From the NCBI RefSeq assembly GCF_029626145.1, contig NZ_JARUBJ010000002.1:5615501-5679500 (forward strand): 64,000 nucleotides of DNA. The letters run 5' to 3'. The notes beneath the pieces are model-generated. The model was not told the origin of the DNA, did no database searches, and saw nothing but the letters and a program-made list of their open reading frames with translations. This stretch comes from Micromonospora sp. WMMD961 (lineage in GTDB: Bacteria > Actinomycetota > Actinomycetes > Mycobacteriales > Micromonosporaceae). This document shows, one piece after another, positions 8,054 to 15,446 of the stretch; positions within the stretch are counted from its first letter, which is position 1, and every line of letters begins with the position of its first letter. Both the position numbers and the translations under genes were made by a program.

Positions 8054-9247
8054 TCAGAGAGCGGCGAGGTGGGAGGTGTCGTTGACCGTGCGGACGGCCA
8101 CTCCGCCGTCGGGCCACATGTCGAGCACCGAGATCCCGGCCGCGTCCAGGAAGAGCCGGTGCAGGAACCCGTCGCCGGCGGCGAGGGCATCGCGCAGCAC
8201 CAGCTTGATCGGCGAGACGTGCGAGACGATCACCACGGTCTCCCCGGGGTACGCGGTGAGCAGCCCGGCGACGACACGGTGGGCGCGTTCGGCGACGTGG
8301 GTGAACGACTCCCCTCCCGGCGGGGCGATCCGGGGTGAGGCGAGCCACGCGTCCATCTCCCCCGGCCACTGCTGGCGCACCTCGGCGAAGGTGCGCCCCT
8401 CCCACTGACCGAAGTCGCACTCGATCAGATCGTCCTCGGTGCGCACCGGCACGTCACCGAGTGCCCCGGCGATCGCCGCCGCGGTGGCCGTACACCGGGA
8501 CAGCGGTGAACTGAGCACGGCCGCGACGGACGGGGCCAGCGCGGCCACCCGGGTGGCGGTCTCGCGGACCTGGGCCCGGCCCTTCTCGGACAGTGGCACG
8601 TCGCCGCGACCGGAGTAGCGGCGCTGCTCGGTGTACTCGGTCTCGCCGTGCCGGACCAGGATCAGCCGGGTGGCGGTGAAGGTCGGCCGGGGTTCCCAGG
8701 ACGCCGGGGCGGTCGCCGGGTCGCTGCCGGTCGCGGTCGCCGCCGAGGGCTGGCCGGTGACCGCAGTCGCCGCAGCGCCGCCGGGGGCCGCCGGCGTCGT
8801 CGCCCGGGCGGGGGTCGCGCCGGCCGGGGGACGACCCGCGGCGGCGTCCATGGCCGCGTTGGCGAGGGCGTCGGCGTGCCGGTTCTGGTCGCGGGGGATC
8901 CAGGTGAACCGCACCGCGGCGAAGCGGCCCACCAGCCCGGCCGCCTGGGCGGCGAGGGGCCGCAGGCCGGGGTGCTTGATCTGCCACCGGCCGCACATCT
9001 GCTCGACCACCAGCTTGGAGTCCATCCGGACGTCCACCTCGGCGGCACCCAGCTCGGCGGCGGCGGTCAGCCCGGCGATCAGCCCTTGGTACTCGGCGAC
9101 GTTGTTGGTCGCCGTGCCGAGCGACTCGGAGCGCTCGGCCAGCACCGCGCCGGTCTCCGGGTCACGGACCACAGCGCCGTAACCGGCGGGGCCGGGATTG
9201 CCCCGGGACCCACCGTCGGCCTCGACGGTGACCACGCGCGGCGCCAC
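8054..9247 (-). CDS. bifunctional RNase HI / acid phosphatase (Rv2228c-like)
   Basis: 397 residues with two domains. Residues 1-140 form RNase HI: catalytic Asp11 (VEADGGSRGNPGPAG), Glu52 (NNVAEYQGLIAGL), Asp76 (RMDSKLV) and the late HADALAN Asp. It cleaves RNA in RNA:DNA hybrids. An Ala/Pro/Thr-rich linker (about 140-185) leads to a histidine phosphatase/phosphoglycerate mutase-like domain starting LILVRHGETEYTEQRRYSG, with the second His in VVIVSHVSP. The architecture matches M. tuberculosis Rv2228c, whose C-terminal domain has CobC-like alpha-ribazole phosphatase activity. GTG start at 9247. It follows the zinc-ribbon gene by three bases and is the last gene of a three-gene operon. Confidence 0.93.
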   Translation of the reverse strand: MAPRVVTVEADGGSRGNPGPAGYGAVVRDPETGAVLAERSESLGTATNNVAEYQGLIAGLTAAAELGAAEVDVRMDSKLVVEQMCGRWQIKHPGLRPLAAQAAGLVGRFAAVRFTWIPRDQNRHADALANAAMDAAAGRPPAGATPARATTPAAPGGAAATAVTGQPSAATATGSDPATAPASWEPRPTFTATRLILVRHGETEYTEQRRYSGRGDVPLSEKGRAQVRETATRVAALAPSVAAVLSSPLSRCTATAAAIAGALGDVPVRTEDDLIECDFGQWEGRTFAEVRQQWPGEMDAWLASPRIAPPGGESFTHVAERAHRVVAGLLTAYPGETVVIVSHVSPIKLVLRDALAAGDGFLHRLFLDAAGISVLDMWPDGGVAVRTVNDTSHLAAL

Positions 9248-9250
9248 GAC

Positions 9251-9988
9251 CTACAGACCCGACTCGTTGGTGCGGACCATGATCCGTCGGCAGTCCTCGC
9301 AGCGGACCACGTCGTCCGGAGCGGCCCCGCGGATCCGGGCCAGGTCGGCACCGGAGAGCTCCAACCGGCAGCCGCCGCAGCGGCCCGCGGTGAGCAGCGC
9401 GGCACCCAGCCCGGTGTCCTCACGGATCTTGTCGTAGAGCTTGACCAGGTCGCCCGGGAGGTCGGCGGCGAGCGGCTGACGGGCCCCCCGCTTGAACTCC
9501 TCCTCCTTGGCGATCTCGGCCATCGCCTCGTCGCGGCGCTGCTCGGTCGCGGCCCGCTTGTCGCGGGCGTCGGCCAACCGCTGCTCCACCCCGTCGAGGA
9601 CGCCCTGCGCGGTCTCCCGCTGCTCCATCAGCTCCAGCTCGGCGTCCTCCAGGTCGCCCTGGCGGCGGTTCAAGGAGACCAGCTCGTGCTGGAGCGCCTC
9701 CAACTCGCGGGCCGGGCCGGTGCCGGCGGCGAGCCGGTTCTCGTCCTTCTCCTTGCGGGCCCGGACCTGCTCGACGTCCTTCTCCATCCGGGCGATGTCC
9801 CGGTCCAGGTCGTCGACCGCCACCTGGGCGCGAACCCGCTCGTCCTCCAACGCCGACAACTCCCGGGCCAACGCCTCCAGCTCGGCCCGCTCGGGCAGCG
9901 ACCGCCGACGGTGGGCGAGCTGGGCGAGGTTGGTGTCGATCGCCTGGAGGTCGAGCAGGCGGCGCTGCACCTGAGGGTCAGCCTTCAC
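9251..9988 (-). CDS. C4-type zinc-ribbon coiled-coil protein (Rv2229c-like)
   Basis: About 245 residues. Roughly residues 20-170 form a long antiparallel coiled coil rich in Glu, Arg and Leu (e.g. ELEALARELSALEDERVRAQ). The C-terminus holds a four-cysteine zinc ribbon: CGGCRLELSG and later CEDCRRIMVR. The domain is found in most actinobacteria immediately upstream of the RNase HI-phosphatase gene; its function is unresolved, but nucleic acid or ribosome association has been proposed. GTG at 9988 (VKADPQVQRRLL) is chosen. It overlaps the end of the Nif3 gene by 11 bases. A longer start at 10012 would overlap further and is less likely. Confidence 0.88.
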   Translation of the reverse strand: MKADPQVQRRLLDLQAIDTNLAQLAHRRRSLPERAELEALARELSALEDERVRAQVAVDDLDRDIARMEKDVEQVRARKEKDENRLAAGTGPARELEALQHELVSLNRRQGDLEDAELELMEQRETAQGVLDGVEQRLADARDKRAATEQRRDEAMAEIAKEEEFKRGARQPLAADLPGDLVKLYDKIREDTGLGAALLTAGRCGGCRLELSGADLARIRGAAPDDVVRCEDCRRIMVRTNESGL

Positions 9989-10850
9989 GGTCGGGCTCCT
10001 TGTCGTCCACAACGGGTGCGGCGGCGTGCACTGTCCACGGGTCGGTATCCAGGTCGGACACCAGCGTCTCGACGCCCAGCGCCTCCCGGAGGAGGGCGGC
10101 CAGGTCGTCCAGCCACGGTCGTTCGGTCGCCCAGTGGGCGGCGTCGATCAGGGCGGGACCATCGGCGGCGAGGTGCTCGCCGGCCGGGTGGTGCCGCAGG
10201 TCGGCGGTGAGGAACGCGTCCACCCCGGCGGCGGTCGCGGCGCCGAGGAAACCGTCCCCCGACCCGCCGCTGACGGCGAGGGTACGAACCATACGCTGGG
10301 GATCGCCCGCAGCGCGAACTCCCCAGGACGTGACGGGAAGCACGGCGGCAGCGTGCCGGGTCAGCTCGGCGAGGGTCATCGGCTGGGGCAGTTCGCCGAT
10401 CCGACCGAAGCCCCGGTCGTCGCCGTGGGCGGGCGATCCGGGCGCGGGTCGCAGCAGCGGACGCAGTTCGGTCAGCCCGAACCGGGCGGCGAGGGCGTCG
10501 GAGACGCCGGGGGCGGCCACGTCGGCGTTGGTGTGCGCCGCGTAGAGCGCCACCCCGGCTCGGATCAGATCGTGGATGATCCGCCCCTTGAAGGTCGTCG
10601 GAGCGACCGACGAGACGCCCCGCAGCAGCAGGGGATGATGCGAGACGATCATGTCCGCGTCGGCGGTCAGCGCCTCGGCGACCGTCTCGGGCACCACGTC
10701 GACGACGCAGAGCACCCGGCGCACCGGCGCGGACGGCTCGCCGAGCACCAGGCCCACCCGGTCCCACTCTTCGGCCCAGGCCGGCGGAAAACGCCGTTCC
10801 AGCTCGGCCACCACCTCGGCCACCGTCGGCGCGGATCCGCTTGTGCTCAC
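9978..10850 (-). CDS. Nif3-like dinuclear metal-centre hydrolase (Rv2230c-like)
   Basis: 290 residues, Nif3/DUF34 family (GTP cyclohydrolase 1 type 2/NIF3). Metal ligands are visible in the order MIVSHHPLLLRG (His-His), LYAAHTNADVA (His, Asp), then HHPAGE near the C-terminus and DAAHWATERP (His, Glu). The family forms toroidal hexamers with a dinuclear metal site; its physiological substrate is not settled. GTG at 10850 is chosen because the upstream extension, though open, consists of a low-complexity tandem repeat that lies outside the gene. It is the first gene of the operon with the zinc-ribbon and RNase HI genes. Confidence 0.88.
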   Translation of the reverse strand: MSTSGSAPTVAEVVAELERRFPPAWAEEWDRVGLVLGEPSAPVRRVLCVVDVVPETVAEALTADADMIVSHHPLLLRGVSSVAPTTFKGRIIHDLIRAGVALYAAHTNADVAAPGVSDALAARFGLTELRPLLRPAPGSPAHGDDRGFGRIGELPQPMTLAELTRHAAAVLPVTSWGVRAAGDPQRMVRTLAVSGGSGDGFLGAATAAGVDAFLTADLRHHPAGEHLAADGPALIDAAHWATERPWLDDLAALLREALGVETLVSDLDTDPWTVHAAAPVVDDKEPDREG

Positions 10851-10934
10851 GGCGGGCCAGCTTACCGGCGCGGGGGCCGTCGGGCGGTGACGCCCGCCCG
10901 GCCGGGTCGAGCGGAAGCCCAGCCGTCGAGCCCC

Positions 10935-11070
10935 CAGGCGGCGTGGCAAAGCCCCGCCGTCGGACCCTAAGCGGCGTGGCAAAGCCCCGCCGTCAGACCC
11001 TAGGCGGCGTGGCAAAGCCCCGCCGTCGGACCCTAAGCGGCGTGGCAAAGCCCCGCCGTCAGACCCTAGG
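10935..11070. repeat. 33-bp tandem repeat, four copies
   Basis: Four head-to-tail copies of a 33-bp unit beginning GCGGCGTGGCAAAGCCCCGC. Copies 1 and 3 end CGGACCCTAA and copies 2 and 4 end CAGACCCTAG, so there is a 66-bp higher-order period. The array fills the gap between the Nif3 gene start and the flavoprotein stop; both are on the minus strand. The last unit merges into the flavoprotein's final codons (ACGCCGCCTAG on the minus strand), which suggests the array grew from that gene's 3' end. Each unit contains a GCGGGGCTTTGC-type hairpin core. Confidence 0.85.
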
Positions 11071-11638
11071 CGGCGTTCGCGGCGACGGTGTGCAACGCGG
11101 CCAGAGGCTTCGCCCACGGGAACGCGGAGAGGTGCTGCTCGCCCGTTCCCGGCGGGTGCAACGCGACCACGTGCTCACCGAAGAGCACCGTGACACCCCA
11201 CTCGGCCAGCCGGGCCACCCCGGCCCGAAACGCCGGGTGGGCGGCCATCGCCACGTTGGTGTACGGCACGGCCACGATCGGCACGCCCTTGCCCTGCGCC
11301 TCGACCAGCAGGCCGAGCGCGAGGGTGTCGGTGATCCCGGCCGCCCACTTGTTGACCGTGTTGACGGTGGCCGGGCAGACGATCATGGCGTCGGCGGGCG
11401 GCAGCACATCCGGGTCACCGGGGTTCTTGTAGTGCGTCCGCACCGGGTGCCCGGTCTGCCGAACCAGTGCCGACCGGTCGACGAACTTCGCGCCGTCCGG
11501 CGTGGTGACCACGCAGACGTCCCAACCATCCTGTTGGGCGAGGTCGACCAGGAGGCCGACGTGCCGTGCCAGCGGCGAGCCGCAGGCGATGACATAGAGC
11601 ACCTCGCGGTGCCCACTGGTACGCGGTGAACCGGCCAT
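11066..11638 (-). CDS. flavoprotein (phosphopantothenoylcysteine decarboxylase-like)
   Basis: About 190 residues with a Rossmann-like FMN-binding fold of the HFCD/flavoprotein family. It opens with EVLYVIACGSPLARHVGLLV, has the conserved phosphate-binding region PPADAMIVCPATVNTVNKWA, and then GITDTLALGLLVEA. Related enzymes (CoaC, EpiD, Dfp) decarboxylate cysteine-containing substrates, but this stand-alone actinobacterial type has no assigned substrate. It lies 16 bases downstream of an XRE/TPR-type regulator gene on the same strand. That pairing is common in Streptomyces and Micromonospora and suggests co-expression. Ends AANAA at the 33-bp repeat array. Confidence 0.8.
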   Translation of the reverse strand: MAGSPRTSGHREVLYVIACGSPLARHVGLLVDLAQQDGWDVCVVTTPDGAKFVDRSALVRQTGHPVRTHYKNPGDPDVLPPADAMIVCPATVNTVNKWAAGITDTLALGLLVEAQGKGVPIVAVPYTNVAMAAHPAFRAGVARLAEWGVTVLFGEHVVALHPPGTGEQHLSAFPWAKPLAALHTVAANAA

Positions 11639-11654
11639 CACACCGGCTCCGCGC

Positions 11655-12884
11655 TCATACCCCTACTCCCATGTGCTCAGCCAACTCCGCTACCGGAGAA
11701 GGCGGCGCACCACGTGTGCGACGCAGGACGTCCGACATCACCTCGTGCGCGATCGGCCGGCAGCGGATCTCCGACGGGGCGAGCCGATCGCCGAGCAGCA
11801 GCATCTCGCCGGCGTTCGCCACGTCGCCGATCTGGGCGTACCCGCGGGCGATGTCGAGCAGGTGGTGGGCGCGGCGTTCGGGCAGCAACGCGTTGAAGGA
11901 GGGCTCCGCGATGCGCAGCTGGTGCACCTCCACGGCCCGACCACCGTCGCCCAACTCGACAGCGGCGGCAGCCCGGTGCAGCTCGACATTCGTCGGACCG
12001 AAGGACGTCCAGTAGTGGTTGTAGTCGCCACCGAGCAGGGTGGCGGCCTCCTGCGCGCAGTTGATCAGGTCGTCGACGCTTGCCGTGTCGCCGATCCGCG
12101 ACGCGGCCATCGCACCCTGGAGCAGCAGCATCCCGTAGACGGAGAGCCGGGCCGGGGAGACCTCGTTGCCGCCGCCCGGGGCCAGCCGGTTGGCGATCTG
12201 GACGTTCAGCTCCAGCGCGGGCCGGGCCCGACCCATCGCGACCAGGGCGTTGCAGACCCGGGTGGTGGCGATCCCGGCCAGCAGCGGGTCGTCGGCCCGC
12301 TGGGCCACCGCCATCGACCGGTCGGCGGCCAGCCAGGCGAGCTCGCACTCGCCGAGCTTGCGCAGCACAGAGGAGGCGATCTGGTAGACCTGCCCGAGCA
12401 GGTGTGCCGCCTCGACGGCCCGCTCACCGCCGTACGCGGCGTCGGCCGCCTGGGCGTCCCGCAGCAGTTTGGGTAGCGCCCGGGTGAGCATCCCGTAGCG
12501 GCCGTACTGGTAGGTGAGCCAGGCGTGGTTGACGGCCTTGCGCATGTCGTCCAGCGGTGGCGGGGAGGGCGCCGCGTCGAAGTACGCGCTCATCGAGTCG
12601 TAGCGCTCCAACGCCGCCCGGATCTCCTGCACCTCGACCTGGTCGATGCAGTTCAGCGCGTCGGTACGCCGCTCCGGGTCCTTGCCCATGAGGAGTTGGA
12701 CGTCCACCTGGAGGATGTCGGCGATCTCGTACAGGACGGAGAACTTGTCCAACCGGCGGACGCCGCGTTCGACCTTGTCCACCCAGCTCTTCGACTTGCC
12801 CAGCCGGTCCGCGAAGACCTGCTGCGACATCTTGCGTCGCCCGCGCCAGTAGGCGACCCGCCGTCCAATGGGTAGCTCGTCCAT
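11655..12884 (-). CDS. helix-turn-helix regulator with TPR-like C-terminal domain
   Basis: 409 residues. Residues 5-65 form an XRE-type helix-turn-helix (GRRVAYWRGRRKMSQQVFAD, then KSKSWVDKVERGVRRLDKFS). The rest is alpha-helical with TPR-like repeats, e.g. AHLLGQVYQIASSVLRKLGE, LAWLAADRSMAVAQRADDPL and LLDIARGYAQIGDVANAGEM. Such regulators are numerous in filamentous actinobacteria, and the helical part probably binds a peptide or partner. ATG at 12884 is preferred, with GGGGAG eight bases upstream. The open frame to 12962 lacks coding character. A 17-bp palindrome at 13018-13034 in the divergent gap may be its binding site. Confidence 0.85.
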   Translation of the reverse strand: MDELPIGRRVAYWRGRRKMSQQVFADRLGKSKSWVDKVERGVRRLDKFSVLYEIADILQVDVQLLMGKDPERRTDALNCIDQVEVQEIRAALERYDSMSAYFDAAPSPPPLDDMRKAVNHAWLTYQYGRYGMLTRALPKLLRDAQAADAAYGGERAVEAAHLLGQVYQIASSVLRKLGECELAWLAADRSMAVAQRADDPLLAGIATTRVCNALVAMGRARPALELNVQIANRLAPGGGNEVSPARLSVYGMLLLQGAMAASRIGDTASVDDLINCAQEAATLLGGDYNHYWTSFGPTNVELHRAAAAVELGDGGRAVEVHQLRIAEPSFNALLPERRAHHLLDIARGYAQIGDVANAGEMLLLGDRLAPSEIRCRPIAHEVMSDVLRRTRGAPPSPVAELAEHMGVGV

Positions 12885-13017
12885 CTCCCCATCCTCCCCT
12901 GCGCGACGACCGATCGAGCCGAAGCGATGTACACGGGCGCGGCGGCCTTCATTCACATTCACGTTTCCGCTGGTCGCACAGGATGTACGTCAGCCGGACA
13001 GCCAGTCCTCGTACTTT

Positions 13018-13034
13018 TCGTGCAAGTTGCACGA
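13018..13034. promoter_or_regulatory. 17-bp palindrome in divergent promoter region
   Basis: TCGTGCAAGTTGCACGA is a perfect inverted repeat with one central base. It sits in the 237-bp gap between the divergent XRE regulator and the Prim-Pol-like gene, and is a candidate operator for that regulator (inferred). Confidence 0.5.
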
Positions 13035-13121
13035 GCCGTTCGTCAACCTCAACGATCGTGGGTTACGGCAGTGACGGTGCTCGACATAGGACCTGGCGAA
13101 CGCCGGGCCCGACGAGGGGAG

Positions 13122-13802
13122 ATGGCACACATGTGGGGGAACGTCGCACCGCGCGTCGCCGAACTGTCGCCGCTGGAACGGGTCCGGCTGCGCCGGGTCG
13201 CGACGCGGTACGCCGCACACGGCTGGCAGGTCACCCCGGGTGCCTGTCTGGCCCGCAGCCGCTTCGTCTGCGGGCGGGCCGGCTGTCCCACGGTGGGCTG
13301 CCACCCCGCTCTGGAAAACTGGGAGCTGGCCGCCAGCACCGATCCGGCCCGGGTCGCGACCTGGTGGCGGAACCGCCCGCACGGGGTCCTGCTGCCCACC
13401 GGCCGGGCCTTCGACGTGTTGGAGGTGCCCGCCCACCTCGGTCGGCTCGTCCTCGACGCGGTGCAGATCCACCCGGCCGGCACCGGCGTACGCGGACCGG
13501 TGCTGGCCACGCCCACCGGGCGGTGGATGTTCCTGGTCCGCCCCGGCGACCCGCTCCGGCCGGAGTTGGAGCACTGCTTCCACGTGGTCCGGCACGGGCC
13601 GGGCTCGTGGATTCCCGCGCCGCCCACCCGGCTGCCCGAGGGCACGGTCCGTTGGGCGGTCGCCCCCGAGCAGGCCCGCTGGCGACTTCCGGACTCGTAC
13701 CTCGTGCAGAACACGTTGATCGGGGCACTGCGCGCCACCGGGGTGACGCTCGCCCCCGACCTGATACCCGGTCACCTGCCGCTGCCCCGACGAGGAATGT
13801 GA
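13122..13802 (+). CDS. bifunctional primase/polymerase (Prim-Pol)-like protein
   Basis: 226 residues resembling the actinobacterial chromosomal proteins with a Prim-Pol N-terminal domain. Visible features are RYAAHGWQVTPGACL, a cysteine/histidine cluster (CGRAGCPTVGCHPALENWEL) with the typical GCHP and WEL words, and AASTDPARVATWWRNRPHGVLLPTG split by WW. Replicative Prim-Pol enzymes have an acidic catalytic pair at the start of the next strand. Here that region reads FDVLEVP, so catalysis is doubtful. ATG at 13122 has GAGGGGA directly upstream. It is divergent from the XRE regulator. The role is unknown. Confidence 0.7.
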   Translation: MAHMWGNVAPRVAELSPLERVRLRRVATRYAAHGWQVTPGACLARSRFVCGRAGCPTVGCHPALENWELAASTDPARVATWWRNRPHGVLLPTGRAFDVLEVPAHLGRLVLDAVQIHPAGTGVRGPVLATPTGRWMFLVRPGDPLRPELEHCFHVVRHGPGSWIPAPPTRLPEGTVRWAVAPEQARWRLPDSYLVQNTLIGALRATGVTLAPDLIPGHLPLPRRGM

Positions 13803-13906
13803 GATAGGAGCCGTCCGACGGGTCCATCCGGTGCCCGACAGCGTCGCCGGGGCGTCGGTCCTCGTTGACAGGGGGACGGCGCGAACGCGCCACGATCGGG
13901 GGAAAG

Positions 13907-14068
13907 ATGTCCACGCACGACAGAGCGTCCCATCCCGGCGGCACCGAACCGCCCCGGCGCGGCCACCGACGACACCGCTGGGCCGGCACCCGACCGTCCG
14001 GCTCGCGCCCCGGCCGTCCCCGCCCCACCGGGTCCCGCCCCGCCGGCACCCACCGCCCGCTCCGCTAG
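13907..14068 (+). CDS. possible small Arg/Pro-rich protein
   Basis: 53 codons from ATG at 13907 with a purine-rich GGGGGAAAG just upstream. The product is Arg-, Gly-, Pro- and His-rich (e.g. RRGHRRHRWAGTRPSGSRPG) and would be strongly basic. There is no known family. The composition could equally arise from non-coding high-GC sequence, and it overlaps the 3' end of the convergent ApbE gene by a few bases. Confidence 0.25.
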   Translation: MSTHDRASHPGGTEPPRRGHRRHRWAGTRPSGSRPGRPRPTGSRPAGTHRPLR

Positions 14069-14835
14069 TCGGTCACGGGCAGGCCGGCGGAGTGGTACTG
14101 CCGGGCGTCGTCGGTGACGACGGCGTGGGCGTGGTCGTCCCGGCGGTCCAGCCAGCCGCGACCGGCGGCCCCCATGGCCAGGGCGGCGGTGGCGTACGCG
14201 TCAGCCACCCCCAGGTCGGTGCCGACCACGGTGACCGAGCGCAGCCCGCCGGCCGGCGCGCCACGGCGCGGGTCCAGCACGTGCCGCCCCCGCTCGTAGA
14301 CACCTGAGGTGGCCACGGCCAGGTCGGTCCCGGTGAGCACCAGGCAGGTCGCCATCGCGTCCCACGGGTGCCGGATACCGATCCGCCACGGCTCCCCGGA
14401 CGGGGACAGGCCCCGCACCCGCACGTCGCCTCCGGCGTTGACGCAGTGGTTGCCGGCTCCGGCGGCGAGGAGCCGATCCGAGGCGACCTGGGCGGCCCAG
14501 CCCTTCACGAAACCGGACGGGTCGAGCCGCCCGGTGGCGTACGCGTCGAAGAACCCGTCGGTGTCGCCCCACAGGTCGGCGCAGGCCTCCAGCACGAACC
14601 GCAGGTCCGCCGACGCCTCGGAGAGCAGCACCTCACCCCGGTCGAAGCGGCACACCTCGCTGTCCGGCTTGTACGTGCTGAACCGGGCGTCCACCTCGCG
14701 CAACCAGGCGAAGACGTCGTCCGCCAGCTCACGCAGGGTCGCCGGGGGCAGGTCGTCGGCGAGATCCACTGTGATCGCCGTACCCATGATCTGCTCGACC
14801 CGGCACAACCCCGGTCGGGTCAGCGTGGCCCGCAC
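14065..14835 (-). CDS. apbE: FAD:protein FMN transferase (ApbE family)
   Basis: 256 residues. ApbE attaches FMN from FAD through a phosphoester bond to a Ser/Thr in a partner protein. Visible motifs are MGTAITVDLAD at the start, the substrate loop FFDAYATGRLDPSGFVKGWA, the flavin-site NAGGDVRVRG, ATSGVYERGRHVLDPRRGAP and the late VVGTDLGVADAYATAALAMG. No signal peptide is evident, so modification probably happens in the cytoplasm. The GTG start at 14835 follows the FMN-binding protein's stop by one base. The obvious target is that neighbour's SGATETS site. It is the last gene of the DUF1800-DUF1501-flavocytochrome operon. Confidence 0.92.
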   Translation of the reverse strand: MRATLTRPGLCRVEQIMGTAITVDLADDLPPATLRELADDVFAWLREVDARFSTYKPDSEVCRFDRGEVLLSEASADLRFVLEACADLWGDTDGFFDAYATGRLDPSGFVKGWAAQVASDRLLAAGAGNHCVNAGGDVRVRGLSPSGEPWRIGIRHPWDAMATCLVLTGTDLAVATSGVYERGRHVLDPRRGAPAGGLRSVTVVGTDLGVADAYATAALAMGAAGRGWLDRRDDHAHAVVTDDARQYHSAGLPVTD

Positions 14836-14836
14836 G

Positions 14837-15433
14837 TCAGAACGCCTGCTCGATCGCGGAGCGCAGCGACTGCTTGTACGAGTTGCTGGTCTCGGTGGCA
14901 CCGGAGACGGTGTTGAGGTTCGCGTTCTGTTTGCGCACCACCTCGCCGCCGGTGCCGTCGTACGCGCTGCTGACGTCGCCGCTGTGGATGTCGGATTCAC
15001 CCCCGCTGGGCAGCGACAACGCGACGGCGTCGACGATCCGGCTGCCGGAGACCACGATCTGCACCTGCACGTACCCGTACTCGTTGTCGAAGCCGGCGCC
15101 GGTGACCCGGCGGTTGGTCGACTGGGGTGGCTTGGTGGTGCGCGGCGCGCTGGGGGCCTTGGTGGCCTTGGTGCCCGACGGGCGGGCGGTGGTCTTGCCG
15201 GGCTTGGGCGACACCGGCGCGTCGGCGCTCTTCGACGGGGTCGCGCCATCCGTCGGGTCGGTGCCCGGCGCGTTCGGGTCGGCGCTCGGGTCGACGCCCT
15301 GTCCGGTGGGGTCGACCGGCTGGGCGGTCGGCAGGTTCTGGGCGACCTGGTTGGTGGCCGGGGAGCCCTTGAAGACCACCAGTGCGGTGGTGCTGGCGGC
15401 GAGACCGGTGATCGCGAGGAACGCGCGACGCAT
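14837..15433 (-). CDS. exported FMN-binding domain protein
   Basis: 198 residues. The N-terminus MRRAFLAITGLAASTTALVV is a signal or anchor with a twin-arginine-like RRAFL. Residues 25-105 are a Pro/Thr/Ser/Lys-rich extracytoplasmic linker. The C-terminal FMN_bind domain holds GYVQVQIVVSGSRIVDAVAL and the flavinylation site NTVSGATETSNSYKQSL. The second Thr of SGATxT is the expected attachment residue for the ApbE gene directly downstream. The protein would carry a covalent FMN outside the membrane and pass electrons from the membrane flavocytochrome encoded upstream. ATG at 15433. Confidence 0.92.
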   Translation of the reverse strand: MRRAFLAITGLAASTTALVVFKGSPATNQVAQNLPTAQPVDPTGQGVDPSADPNAPGTDPTDGATPSKSADAPVSPKPGKTTARPSGTKATKAPSAPRTTKPPQSTNRRVTGAGFDNEYGYVQVQIVVSGSRIVDAVALSLPSGGESDIHSGDVSSAYDGTGGEVVRKQNANLNTVSGATETSNSYKQSLRSAIEQAF

Positions 15434-15446
15434 GGGGATGCCCTTC

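Noticed and set aside
10935..11070. Repeat array considered as a CRISPR
   Set aside because: Units are contiguous 33-mers without unique spacers and no cas genes are nearby.
9978..11117. Longer start for the Nif3-like gene at 11117
   Set aside because: The extra 89 codons translate the tandem repeat array (GSDGGALPRRL repeats), which lies between genes and overlaps the neighbouring gene's end.
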